DNA of 63,224 nucleotides from an uncultured Mycoplasmatota bacterium (GTDB lineage Bacteria > Bacillota_I > Bacilli_A > RF39 > UBA660): NCBI GenBank assembly GCA_947571135.1, contig CANOWY010000006.1, positions 1 through 63,224 on the forward strand, given 5' to 3'. The notes under the pieces are model-generated. The model saw nothing but the letters and a program-made list of their open reading frames with translations. It searched no databases and was not told where the DNA came from. Below, piece after piece: positions 37,779 to 46,616 of the stretch. The first letter of the stretch is position 1. The number at the start of each line of letters is the position of its first letter. Both the position numbers and the translations under genes were made by a program.

Positions 37779-37805
37779 AAAAAAAGAACTACATTTAGTA
37801 ATTCT
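37779..37805 (-). terminator. Terminator after the DUF2207 gene
   Basis: AGAATTAC pairs fully with GTAGTTCT (one G-U) around TAAAT, followed by seven T. Confidence 0.75.
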
Positions 37806-37816
37806 CAAGGTTAATT

Positions 37817-39709
37817 TTAGAAGCCATGACCTCCGCCACCGCCACCGCCTCCGCCGAAGCCTCCTCCTGATGAAAATCCTCCCCCAAAGCCGCTTCCACT
37901 AGAAATTGATGAATTGGCACGAGCAGCCGTTACGGCGGTAACATTTGATTGTATAGAATTAGTAATACTGTTATTTATTGAATTAAATACATACCAGTCA
38001 TAAAAATTTGGTACATAGTCTCCTACATACATTCCACCAGTTTCAAGTTCTTTTATTTTTACATTCATAACTTTTGAAACTTTTTCAGCAAGACCAAAAA
38101 CTGTTGCATACACCATAAAGCGTTCCCATAATGCTACTTCTGGTAATTCTTTTGTATCAAATGTACCAAAGTCATTTAGAAATTTTTTAAAAGCCTTCCA
38201 TTTAGCATAATCTTCGTTTCCTTTTTTTGTTCTTTTAAAAAAACAACAAGTATAGATTAAGAAAATAATAGAAATTGCCGTATTAATAAATGGAAACGGT
38301 AAGACAACATTACATATTCCAGCCATAATACTCATTATAACACTAATGATCAAGAATATCACACTAATAGTAATAGGCTTACCATGTCCTTCAAAGAAAT
38401 TTTCCTTTTTTCCATCTTGTACTACTTTACTTTTCCAAGTTGCATAACTGGTCGAAAATTTCTCACAAGTTTTAGTACCCTTTGCATAGTCTTTTAATTG
38501 TTTTGTTGTAAAAGTCCCCTCTTTTCCCACTTTATTAAATAGAAACTTTATTAAATATTCTTCTGTTTCATTGGTATTTTCATACGTTTCATTTAATATG
38601 AATTTATAGTCTTTATGCTTTTTTTCAGAAGGTATTTCTTCTATTTTTACTACTTTTTTGTATATTAAATTCATAATGGATGCACTCATTGCATTTGGTG
38701 TAATGTTTTTATTCATTAAGTAATCTACTACTTCTACATTATAGTCATCAATAAATTCACGATTATATTCGTTAGTAAAATCACTTTTGTATTCTTTGTC
38801 GTATTTTAAATATACATAAATCCATACAATGATAAGAGCAATTAGATACAAAGCAGAAAAAATTAAAAATCCATAAAAAAGCAGTTTCATTTGTTTTCTT
38901 TTGGCGTTTTGTTCATCTGCTCTTTTCGTTTCTACTTCTATAATTTCTTCGAGTGCTTCCTCATTCGTTTGTTTCCTGACAAAATTTTGATTTACTAGTG
39001 TTTTATCAAATGCTATTCTTATATCTACAGGATTGTTTCTTTCTAAATATTCTACAGTTGCTAATAAATATCTGTTTTCATAAGGTCTTATAACTCCTGC
39101 CATCTCTCCATGTGCCCACACACGAAATTTATCTGTTTGATCTATCTTGGGAAGATTTACTCTTATTTGTAAATCTGCTATATCGTCTTCATAACTAGAA
39201 CCAATAAACGTCCAGTAAAGTTCTGCAACATCTTTGTGTAAAACAACTGCATCTGTTATTATGTATTTTATTTTAAAAGCAATGGTTTCTTTATTAGATT
39301 TAAAATACATTTCGTATTCTTTTCCGTCTGAAATCGCTGTTTCTAAATAACCCAGATTACTGGCTTTTCCTTTGGTTAAACTTGTATAATCTGCATCATT
39401 TAATGTATCAAAAGTGACATTATTTACTTTCTTAGCAGATATATCTATTATTTCTATTCCACTTGCATTATATATTCGATTGTTTTCGAATCCTGTACTG
39501 CCAAGATTTTTATTTTGATACACAATGTCTCTGATATAACCATTAAAACTTCCTTTTAAAACAATGAGTTCTGTTACTTCTAGATTTCCACTTTCTACAA
39601 TATCTGCATTGATATAGTAATGTTTAATTTTATAGTCTACTGCACTGGCATCGACAAATAACGGAATACTTAAAAACAAAGAAAGTATGATTATTATAAT
39701 TTTTCTCAT
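37817..39709 (-). CDS. DUF2207 membrane protein with Gly-rich tail
   Basis: A 630-residue protein: signal peptide (ending VDASA), extracellular DUF2207 domain (to about residue 255), one membrane helix near 275-300, a cytosolic region, two further helices around 450-495 and a Gly/Ser-rich, His-containing C-terminus. It pairs with LemA 40 bases upstream, a widespread partnership of unknown envelope function. The Gly-rich tail is typical of YciQ-like members. Confidence 0.9.
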   Translation of the reverse strand: MRKIIIIILSLFLSIPLFVDASAVDYKIKHYYINADIVESGNLEVTELIVLKGSFNGYIRDIVYQNKNLGSTGFENNRIYNASGIEIIDISAKKVNNVTFDTLNDADYTSLTKGKASNLGYLETAISDGKEYEMYFKSNKETIAFKIKYIITDAVVLHKDVAELYWTFIGSSYEDDIADLQIRVNLPKIDQTDKFRVWAHGEMAGVIRPYENRYLLATVEYLERNNPVDIRIAFDKTLVNQNFVRKQTNEEALEEIIEVETKRADEQNAKRKQMKLLFYGFLIFSALYLIALIIVWIYVYLKYDKEYKSDFTNEYNREFIDDYNVEVVDYLMNKNITPNAMSASIMNLIYKKVVKIEEIPSEKKHKDYKFILNETYENTNETEEYLIKFLFNKVGKEGTFTTKQLKDYAKGTKTCEKFSTSYATWKSKVVQDGKKENFFEGHGKPITISVIFLIISVIMSIMAGICNVVLPFPFINTAISIIFLIYTCCFFKRTKKGNEDYAKWKAFKKFLNDFGTFDTKELPEVALWERFMVYATVFGLAEKVSKVMNVKIKELETGGMYVGDYVPNFYDWYVFNSINNSITNSIQSNVTAVTAARANSSISSGSGFGGGFSSGGGFGGGGGGGGGHGF

Positions 39710-39749
39710 CTTTTTTCTCCCTCTTTAAAAGAAAATTTTAAGCCTAGGC

Positions 39750-40307
39750 TTAAAATTTAACTTGTACATTTTCTCTTTCTTTTTCATTTGCTTCAAAGAA
39801 CGTTTCCTTTTTAAAATGAAACATAGAAGCAACAATATTACTTGGTACAACTTCTATTTTGTTATTATACGTTAAAACTGTATCATTGTAAAATTGTCTA
39901 CTACTTGCAATTTTATTTTCTGTCTCACCTAGTTCTTTTTGTAAATCAGTAAAATTAGTATTAGCTTTTAAATCGGGATAACTCTCTGCTAAAGCAAATA
40001 ATTTTGTCATTGCTTTTGTTAATTCTCCATCAGCGGCCATTTCTGCTTCTGGTGTTGACGCATTTAAAAAAGTATTTCTTGCTTTTATAACCTGCTCTAA
40101 AGTTTCACTTTCATGCTTTGCATATCCTTTTACTGTTTCTACTAAATTTGGAATTAAATCAAATCTTCTTTTTAATTGTACATCAATTTGTGCCCATTGG
40201 TCACGGACTCTATTTCTTAAAACTACTAATTTATTGTAAATAGATACTCCATATAACAAAATTAAGACAATTACTACTACAATTCCAATGATAATCCACT
40301 TTGTCAT
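39750..40307 (-). CDS. lemA: LemA family protein
   Basis: A 185-residue protein with one N-terminal membrane helix and a cytosolic or surface four-helix bundle. The family block [22 protein letters not shown], then [18 protein letters not shown], is unmistakable; [16 protein letters not shown] lies in the C-terminal half. Likely operon with the DUF2207 gene. Confidence 0.95.
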   Translation of the reverse strand: MTKWIIIGIVVVIVLILLYGVSIYNKLVVLRNRVRDQWAQIDVQLKRRFDLIPNLVETVKGYAKHESETLEQVIKARNTFLNASTPEAEMAADGELTKAMTKLFALAESYPDLKANTNFTDLQKELGETENKIASSRQFYNDTVLTYNNKIEVVPSNIVASMFHFKKETFFEANEKERENVQVKF

Positions 40308-40388
40308 AATGTTTACCTCCTTATATTTTCTATTATATCATATGTTCTTTTTAAGTACAATAAAACATAATATGAATTGGTGAAATAT

Positions 40389-41189
40389 ATGATTTTTTTT
40401 ACAGGTTTTTTAGTAGGTGTTGTAAGTCTTATTCCTGGCATTAGTGGTGGAACTATTTTAGTCCTTATGAAAAAATATGAACAAGTTTCTTTAGCCATCA
40501 CAAATTTTAAGAAAAAAGAAAATAAAATCCTTTTACTTTTTTTAATATTAGGTATTTTTTTAGGAACCCTTACTTTTGCAAGAATTACTGAACTTTTATT
40601 TTATTTTGCTCCTAATAGTACACTCATTTTATTTAGTGGACTTGTTTTATTTTCGATCCCTGATTTAATTAAAGCGGAAAAAATAAAGCCTAATCTTTTT
40701 TGGCTTAGCCTTGGAATCAGTGTTATTTGTTTTATTTCTAGTATAAGTAGTCAACCAGTTACTGTGATAACCGAATATCCTAAAATAACACTTTTATTTC
40801 TTATTCTATTTACTTTTTTTGGAATGATTGACGGTTTTTTTACTATTTTACCTGGTATTTCAGGTTCTATGATTATGATGATCATAGGTCCGTATTTTTT
40901 ATATAAATCTTATCTGGCTAATTTAAATTTTCAAAACATTTTATTTTGTATTCCTTTACTTTGTTATTTTTTAGGAGACATATGTGGCTTTTATTTAGGA
41001 AGTAAAGTTTCTTTGTATTTTTTAAAAAAACATCATAAAAAATTTATGAGTCTAGTTTTTGGAATGGTAATTATGAGTGCTATTATCATATTACCTATCT
41101 CCTCTATGCAACTTAATAAAATTGTAATTTATATTATTGTTTTTTTACTCAGTTTTATTATCTGCCAACTACTTAATTTATTTAAGTAG
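40389..41189 (+). CDS. DUF368 undecaprenyl-phosphate translocase (PopT-like)
   Basis: A 266-residue membrane protein with two inverted halves, each carrying the DUF368 motif (SLIPGISGGTILVLM near the start, TILPGISGSMIMMIIGPY near residue 155). DUF368 proteins return the lipid carrier undecaprenyl phosphate to the cytoplasmic side for wall synthesis. It is one of the few plus-strand genes, divergent from lemA. TTG and GTG codons at 40377 and 40380 are alternative starts. Confidence 0.9.
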   Translation: MIFFTGFLVGVVSLIPGISGGTILVLMKKYEQVSLAITNFKKKENKILLLFLILGIFLGTLTFARITELLFYFAPNSTLILFSGLVLFSIPDLIKAEKIKPNLFWLSLGISVICFISSISSQPVTVITEYPKITLLFLILFTFFGMIDGFFTILPGISGSMIMMIIGPYFLYKSYLANLNFQNILFCIPLLCYFLGDICGFYLGSKVSLYFLKKHHKKFMSLVFGMVIMSAIIILPISSMQLNKIVIYIIVFLLSFIICQLLNLFK

Positions 41190-41925
41190 TTGCTTTTTTA
41201 ACCATTATTACTGGTTTTATACTTTTATAATTATTATGAGAACTAATAGTATTTGGTCCAATTTTTAAATAACTTATTCCAGCCATATTTGAACTACTGG
41301 TTAAATACCAAATTCCTTCATCATTTACAATTGAAAACTCACTTTCTATTGGAATTCTTATAAAAGAGTTGTAATTTTTTATTCCATCACTATAAGTCAT
41401 ACTTTGTAAACTTCCAATTTGAATAGCCTTTTGCAAAGTAGCATCTGTAGAAAGCCAATCCTCTACTACTTTTTTTACAATACTTGTTCCCCATGTATAA
41501 TAATTAAATGTCACTGAATCTTGATAATTACAAATTACAGGATTATAGCCATTTTTACACATTGATATTGCTTCATTTGCATTTAATCCAGGAAGTCCAA
41601 CATTACTAAGAGTTTTTTCTATCTCTTCTTTACTCAAGATACGATTTAAAACTAGTACTACATTTGCTCCAACATCTTGTAATACTTTCCAGTTTTCATT
41701 TCCAAACTTTATTTCTTCATTCACTTCATAATTTCTATTTTCTAACGATACAGGATTAAATTCAGCGAGCCCATTTAGATACTCTTGTGTTTCTATTTTA
41801 ACATCGTTTAAAAGAATACGATTATGAGCATAATCACGAACAATCATTAATAAAGTAATTAAAAAAACTAAGAAAAAGGAATATATTAAAGAAATGGCAA
41901 TAAAACCTTTATTGTTTTTCTTCAT
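41182..41925 (-). CDS. Prepilin-like protein with surface-domain C-terminus
   Basis: A 247-residue protein. Basic leader MKKNNKGF is followed by a long hydrophobic helix (IAISLIYSFFLVFLITLLMIV), as in type IV prepilins, but the helix lacks the Glu5 of canonical pilins. The C-terminal body (IKFGNENWKVLQDVGANVVL ... WYLTSSS ... IKPVIMVKK) resembles the DUF6273-like surface domain of the proteins at 45067 and 61246. Start 41925 follows AAAGGAGG. It lies just after the bacteriocin peptides and overlaps the DUF368 gene tail to tail. Confidence 0.65.
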   Translation of the reverse strand: MKKNNKGFIAISLIYSFFLVFLITLLMIVRDYAHNRILLNDVKIETQEYLNGLAEFNPVSLENRNYEVNEEIKFGNENWKVLQDVGANVVLVLNRILSKEEIEKTLSNVGLPGLNANEAISMCKNGYNPVICNYQDSVTFNYYTWGTSIVKKVVEDWLSTDATLQKAIQIGSLQSMTYSDGIKNYNSFIRIPIESEFSIVNDEGIWYLTSSSNMAGISYLKIGPNTISSHNNYKSIKPVIMVKKATT

Positions 41926-41986
41926 ATATATTCCTCCTTTATTCTTAATCACATTATATACTACTTAACTTCTTTAAGCAAGAATG

Positions 41987-42142
41987 TTAACAATAATTTT
42001 TAGAATAAATTCTTCTGATGGAAGAACCAACAGTTCTTCCCAAATCTAATACTGTATTTATAAGTCTTGCAATAGAGTTAAAAAATGTCGCTGTAATGGC
42101 TCCTCCTCTAATTTGAAATAATTCTTGTTCTTCTAATCTCAT
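41987..42142 (-). CDS. Double-glycine bacteriocin peptide B
   Basis: A 51-residue peptide. Leader MRLEEQELFQIRGG ends in the Gly-Gly cleaved by C39 peptidases. The predicted 37-residue mature part (residues 15-51) is cationic and amphipathic with Arg/Lys near its end and a C-terminal Cys. GGAG lies eight bases before ATG. It directly follows peptide A and is coexpressed with the C39 exporter, fitting one half of a two-peptide class IIb bacteriocin. No immunity gene is recognised. Confidence 0.8.
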   Translation of the reverse strand: MRLEEQELFQIRGGAITATFFNSIARLINTVLDLGRTVGSSIRRIYSKNYC

Positions 42143-42151
42143 AAAAATCTC

Positions 42152-42289
42152 CTAATTACATTTTAAAGGTCGAAGAATCCCATCTACTACTCCCGCAATA
42201 AATACACCAATTGCTCCAATAATTCCTAAAATAGAATAAGAAATTCCGCCTCCTGTTATATTTTGAAGTTCTTGTTCTTTTAAAATCAT
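42152..42289 (-). CDS. Double-glycine bacteriocin peptide A
   Basis: A 45-residue peptide with leader MILKEQELQNITGG, very similar to that of peptide B, and a 31-residue mature part (15-45) rich in Gly, Ile and Ala that forms one hydrophobic helix ending in PLKCN. GGTG precedes the start by six bases and overlaps the end of the accessory gene. Size, leader and position beside a C39 exporter identify it as a secreted bacteriocin or signal peptide. Confidence 0.82.
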   Translation of the reverse strand: MILKEQELQNITGGGISYSILGIIGAIGVFIAGVVDGILRPLKCN

Positions 42290-42293
42290 ATTA

Positions 42294-42722
42294 TCACCTT
42301 TCTTTTATTATTTTAAATATTTTTTTAATTATTTTTTCTTTGTTTTTATAAATTTGTAATTTTACAAATTCATTATTTTCCCCTTTATATCCTTTTGCTT
42401 TTAGTGTTATTTTTTGATATCCAATATTTGATGTATCCATTGTAATTTCTCCAAAAGAAAAGTTTTCTATTTCGTGATATTTATCATTTATTTTTATTTG
42501 TTCCGCATTAAAACCATCCTTTATTGGATAAAAAAACTGTAAAATACATTCTTCTTCACATAAAACTTGTGCATTGGTTTCCAAAATATTATAAGTATCA
42601 TATTTTAATGAGTAGAAAAATAAACTAGTAAGTAATATTACTGTTAAAAAGCAACTATATTGATATTTTTTCTTGTCTTTTTCTAAATAAGTTATTAGAT
42701 TATATTTTAAATATCTTTTCAC
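42294..42722 (-). CDS. Bacteriocin export accessory protein (short HlyD-like)
   Basis: A 142-residue protein with a basic N-terminus, one membrane helix (YSCFLTVILLTSLFFYSLKY) and an extracellular beta-rich part (KDGFNAEQIKINDKYHEIENF ... KITLKAKGY). Topology is that of a bacteriocin transport accessory protein such as LcnD/ComB, but it is far shorter and lacks the coiled coil. It starts with GTG inside the exporter stop (GTGA overlap) and is followed after four bases by peptide A. Confidence 0.65.
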   Translation of the reverse strand: MKRYLKYNLITYLEKDKKKYQYSCFLTVILLTSLFFYSLKYDTYNILETNAQVLCEEECILQFFYPIKDGFNAEQIKINDKYHEIENFSFGEITMDTSNIGYQKITLKAKGYKGENNEFVKLQIYKNKEKIIKKIFKIIKER

Positions 42723-44773
42723 TTTGCCGCCTCAAAGTTATAAACTTGATCAAAATATTTATCATGATTTTTATGACTCACATATATAATAGTTTTATCT
42801 TTAAATGAATCTTTTATTTTCCGTATAATATCAATTTCTAAATCGTTATTTACTTCACTCAACGCTTCATCCAATATTAAAATTTGAAAAGGATTTAATA
42901 ATGCTCTTGCTAAAATAATTCGTTGCTTCTCACCACCAGAAATATTATTAGAATCACTTGCTAAAAAAGTTTCATAACGAAGTGGTTTTTTAGAAACAAT
43001 ACTATCAATAGCACAAATTTTTAGTATCTCTTTATACTTTGTTTCATCAACATCTCTATTTAGAATGATATTATTTCTTATTGTATCTTGTAGCAAATGC
43101 TCTTTTTGACTTACATACGTAATATTTTTTCTTATGGTATTTAATGAATAATCATTGATATTCGTATCTCCTATTCTAATTTCATTTTGGTTTGTTTCTA
43201 ATAAACGACTTATCATTTGACACAACGTGCTTTTCCCACAACCACTTTCTCCTTTAAATAAAACACAAGACTTTTCTTTAATTCTTAAACAAAAATCTGC
43301 AAATATTTTAGAAAAATCATTATAGGAAAAATTCAGATTTTCAATTATAATGTCTCCATTTTGAAAAGTTTCTAAACCATTTTTTTGCTGCTCCTCTGGA
43401 ATATTGTAAAAATCATTTGTTTTAGTGATACTTACTTTTACATAATTATAACTTGGAAGGATATTTATAATAGTTTTAAATGGGGTGAAAAAGAAACTAA
43501 CTAAACTTTCAAACGTAATCAAATTAATCAAACTACAATTATGACTTATGATTTCTAATAATCCAAAGGAAATGACACTAAAGTTTAATAACTCTTCTAC
43601 AAAACTAGCAATAGAATTGGTATTTACTATCTTTTTGTTCAAATAATAAGAATTTTTTAAATACTTCACCAAACTAATTTCTAATTTTTGAAACATTAAT
43701 TTAATAATATTCAAATTTTTTAATGTAATAAAGGATTCAACATTTTCAATCAAATTGGATTGAAAATTCACTTCTGTTTCATTTACTTTTAAAGCTGCTT
43801 TATAAAGGATTTTTCCTGAAATTATTCCACAAATACTATATAATAAAACAATAAAACAAAGAATTAAAAACAACCGTTTGTTAATAGTCCATAGAATAAT
43901 TCCAACACTAAAAGCCAAGATAGAATCTAAAAGGATTGTAATTAAAATTTCTGAAAGTACATTTTTAATGTTTTCAAGTTCTTTTACTCGTATCATTATT
44001 TCTCCAGTTGTTCTATCTTTAATAAAATAATTAGGAAGCAAAAATAAATGCTTCAAAAAATCGTGATATAGGAATCCATCTAAGTTTTTATTTAAATAAA
44101 TTTTAAAGTGATTGCGAAAATAAAAAAGCATCTCTTTTATCATAAATAAACCAAAAAAGAATAAAAATAAATGATATAAGATTTCTTTTTCTTCATTTTC
44201 ACTAGCAAAATAAATGCCTATCTTTAAATAAAAACCTGTGAAAATAGTAATTACAGTAAGTAATGCTGTTAAAAAAATTATTTTTAAAATTGTTTTTTTC
44301 TCTCTTTTTAAAATTTCAATTATAATTCCTATCAAATGGTTTTCGTTAATTATTTTAGGTAGTTGATATTTAGGATAAAGAGTGATGATGTTTTTGGTCC
44401 ATATAGATTCGAAATCATTTCTTGAAATTTTTATCTTTCCTTTAGCAGGATCCATTACAGTTACCATATTTTTCTCGATTTTATATACAACAACAAAATG
44501 ATTTAAGTTATTCATTTCTACATGAGCAATTATTGGAAGTATGGCATTTTCTAATTCATTTAAATTTTCTAATTTCATACCATAAGCATCGAATCCATAA
44601 TTGATTGCCGTTTTTACAAGATGATAAGCAGTTGTCCCCTCCAAAGACGTCTTTGTATCTTGTCTTAGCACTTCAATTGGAACATAGCCATTATAGTATT
44701 TCATAATAGAAAGTAAACAACATACTCCACAGTCTTTCATATCCTGTTGTCGTACAATAATATTTTTTTTCAT
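42719..44773 (-). CDS. C39 peptidase-containing bacteriocin ABC exporter
   Basis: A 684-residue exporter that both trims and secretes double-glycine peptides. The N-terminal C39 protease has catalytic Cys in QQDMKDCGVCCL (residue 15), His in NHFVVVYK and Asp in VMDPAKG. A six-helix membrane domain (about 160-440) follows, then an ATPase with Walker A GESGCGKSTL, signature ISGGEKQRIILARAL and Walker B ILILDEALSEV. First gene of the bacteriocin operon, preceded by GAGGAGG. The Cys triplet and domain order match the LagD/ComA group. Confidence 0.93.
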   Translation of the reverse strand: MKKNIIVRQQDMKDCGVCCLLSIMKYYNGYVPIEVLRQDTKTSLEGTTAYHLVKTAINYGFDAYGMKLENLNELENAILPIIAHVEMNNLNHFVVVYKIEKNMVTVMDPAKGKIKISRNDFESIWTKNIITLYPKYQLPKIINENHLIGIIIEILKREKKTILKIIFLTALLTVITIFTGFYLKIGIYFASENEEKEILYHLFLFFFGLFMIKEMLFYFRNHFKIYLNKNLDGFLYHDFLKHLFLLPNYFIKDRTTGEIMIRVKELENIKNVLSEILITILLDSILAFSVGIILWTINKRLFLILCFIVLLYSICGIISGKILYKAALKVNETEVNFQSNLIENVESFITLKNLNIIKLMFQKLEISLVKYLKNSYYLNKKIVNTNSIASFVEELLNFSVISFGLLEIISHNCSLINLITFESLVSFFFTPFKTIINILPSYNYVKVSITKTNDFYNIPEEQQKNGLETFQNGDIIIENLNFSYNDFSKIFADFCLRIKEKSCVLFKGESGCGKSTLCQMISRLLETNQNEIRIGDTNINDYSLNTIRKNITYVSQKEHLLQDTIRNNIILNRDVDETKYKEILKICAIDSIVSKKPLRYETFLASDSNNISGGEKQRIILARALLNPFQILILDEALSEVNNDLEIDIIRKIKDSFKDKTIIYVSHKNHDKYFDQVYNFEAAK

Positions 44774-44855
44774 TTTTGCCTCCTCACTAATATATATACA
44801 CTGTAAATTTGAAGTTTCCTTTTTTTTAGGGTAAATTTTTTCATAAAAAAATATC

Positions 44856-45074
44856 TTAATTTTTACTTTTTAAGATATTTTTCAAATTTTTATCTTCTAT
44901 TTTTATTTTTAAATTACATACTTCTACTATTTTTAAAAAAGTTTCTAATGTAATCTTTCGTATTCCACTTTCGTAATGGGCTAAAGTACACTCTGCTATT
45001 CCTAATTTACTTGCTAGTTCTTTTTGCGTATATCCTTTCCTTTTTCGTATCTCTCTTAAATTGATTTTATTCAT
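44856..45074 (-). CDS. Small XRE-family regulator A
   Basis: A 72-residue protein that is almost only an HTH: REIRKRKGYTQKELASKLGIAECTLAHYESGIRKI, then LETFLKIVEVCNLKIKIEDKN. Its start overlaps the end of the surface-protein gene by eight bases, so it is translated with it. A paralogue has the same overlapping position behind the other G-tract surface gene (61040). It probably binds the TGTACA repeat upstream of the surface gene and feeds back on it (inference). Confidence 0.88.
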   Translation of the reverse strand: MNKINLREIRKRKGYTQKELASKLGIAECTLAHYESGIRKITLETFLKIVEVCNLKIKIEDKNLKNILKSKN

Positions 45075-46545
45075 TTATACTTATCCTATACGGATTTACT
45101 TTTGTTCCTTCCCCACTTTTATATTGGACGTTTGGGTTTAAATAAAATGTTGGGTATATATAATATTTGTTGTCCGAGTAAAATTGAGCACCATGATGTA
45201 CCCTACCATTAGATTTTAAAAGCCATGCTGCAATCATGCCCTGAAAATTATAGTAAGCATCTGGAGAAACGAACCAATGTGTTTTTTCTTTTTTTAACCA
45301 TGAATTAATAGCATAATATCCATTATTAGAATTAATTGATTGCGTCCTATAAGTACTATTTACAGAATAACCATAATCACTTGGATACATAAGTCCGATA
45401 TTATAAGCATAAGAAATATTTCCGCCACTTCTTCCAGGAATATTACCTCTCTCATTAGAATATAATATATCCGCGCTATATGAATCTTGATTATTAAAAT
45501 TTAACCCTCCTAAATACCATACACTTGGTTCTATAAATTGTTGATATCCATTTAACTCATTCCAATAAGCATTATTTAATACATTTTGGATTCCACTTGT
45601 ACCCCATGTTATAGAACTATTAGAAGCCCAATAATAAGTAGAACTATAATTTTGCATTTTAATTAATTTAACTCTACTCTCATATTCTCCACCAACTTCA
45701 CTTTGCGTTGGAATTACTCCTATGATTCGGTATAGATTGTCTTCTGGACAAACACTCTCTTCACTTCCAAAACATACGTAATTATTTGGATTTGCTCCTG
45801 TATATCTATAATCTGTTAAGGCTTTTGTTTGATACGTTTCCTCATGCGGAAACTCTTCCATTTCATTTAACATCATTAAATAATCTGTTAATAATACTCT
45901 ATGGCTTTGTTTGGCTGTTACAACTATCTTACTTATAAAGTTCTTATTCATCGCATCATCTTCAACTGTAACGCTTTCATCCATCCATAGTTTTATTGTA
46001 TAGGTCTTACTTTCATTCGCTCCTAACTCTCCACTGGTTAAGTATCTTGCCTCTACTGGTATGTAATCACTTCCTGGATAACTTGGTTCTACACTCTCTA
46101 ATGTATTTAATAGTTTCTTTGTTTCTCCATTAAACTCTACTGCTATATATTCGCTACTTAATCTACTTGTACTTTCCATGATATCTAAATTGACATCATA
46201 TTCTACTGTTGTTGTACAGGTATTTGTGATTGTAAACGTATAAGGACTTAAAATCTTCGCTTCTGCGTCCGTTATGGGATAAGCATTTTGTAAATGAATC
46301 GGATTTTCATCGATTAGTTCTATTTCTAAACACGTACTTTCTATTGTATTGATTCCTTCTTGACTTACTATATGACTCCACCATGCATAACTTACACTTA
46401 TTATAATTCCTAAACTCAGTAATATTCCTATTACTACTAATAGTATTTTCTTCCGGTTTCTTCCTGGGTTACTTTCTAATATACCCCCCCTCCCAGGTTG
46501 ACACCACGGGTTGGGAGGATTTTCTTTTCTTCTTTTTTCCTCCAT
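45067..46545 (-). CDS. G-tract surface protein A (phase ON in this sequence)
   Basis: A 492-residue anchored protein. Residues 1-34 are a charged cytosolic lead with NPWCQPGRGG encoded by a GGGAGGGGGGG tract. A SipW/TasA-like membrane segment follows (KKILLVVIGILLSLGIIISVSYAWW), then a domain shared with 57120 and 61246 (PYTFTITNTCTTTVEYDVN). The C-terminal half (NLYRIIGVIPTQ, WLLKSNGRV, YKSGEGTKVNPYRI) looks DUF6273-like. No Met lies between the tract and the helix, so a tract-length change would abolish the product. Followed by an overlapping XRE gene. Confidence 0.85.
   Translation of the reverse strand: MEEKRRKENPPNPWCQPGRGGILESNPGRNRKKILLVVIGILLSLGIIISVSYAWWSHIVSQEGINTIESTCLEIELIDENPIHLQNAYPITDAEAKILSPYTFTITNTCTTTVEYDVNLDIMESTSRLSSEYIAVEFNGETKKLLNTLESVEPSYPGSDYIPVEARYLTSGELGANESKTYTIKLWMDESVTVEDDAMNKNFISKIVVTAKQSHRVLLTDYLMMLNEMEEFPHEETYQTKALTDYRYTGANPNNYVCFGSEESVCPEDNLYRIIGVIPTQSEVGGEYESRVKLIKMQNYSSTYYWASNSSITWGTSGIQNVLNNAYWNELNGYQQFIEPSVWYLGGLNFNNQDSYSADILYSNERGNIPGRSGGNISYAYNIGLMYPSDYGYSVNSTYRTQSINSNNGYYAINSWLKKEKTHWFVSPDAYYNFQGMIAAWLLKSNGRVHHGAQFYSDNKYYIYPTFYLNPNVQYKSGEGTKVNPYRISINE
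46484..46494 (-). repeat. Homopolymeric G tract in surface gene A
   Basis: Coding-strand GGG-A-GGGGGGG at codons 18-22. Seven uninterrupted G (46484-46490) keep the frame open. The flanks CCTGGG and TATATTA recur as CCTGGG and TACATTA in surface gene B. Confidence 0.85.
46489..46518. repeat. Inverted repeat beside the G tract
   Basis: CCTCCCA (46489-46495) and TGGGAGG (46512-46518) are perfect 7-base arms with a 16-base loop; one arm runs into the G tract. It could promote polymerase slippage at the tract. Confidence 0.7.
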
Positions 46546-46560
46546 CTATTTTCTAAATGT

Positions 46561-46590
46561 AGTATATCATATAATTGTACATATTGTACA
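46561..46590 (-). promoter_or_regulatory. Promoter and TGTACA operator of surface gene A
   Basis: Minus-strand TATACT (46561-46566) is the -10. The -35 region is occupied by TGTACAATATGTACA (46576-46590), two palindromic TGTACA units three bases apart. This is a plausible site for the XRE protein encoded downstream. Confidence 0.55.
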
Positions 46591-46616
46591 TTTTCATTTG
46601 ATAAAAAAGAAGAGTC

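Noticed and set aside
45067-45260. DGR variable region at the end of surface protein A
   Set aside because: The end lacks the GFR-VL scaffold, and its codons are mostly A/T-ending like the rest of the gene.
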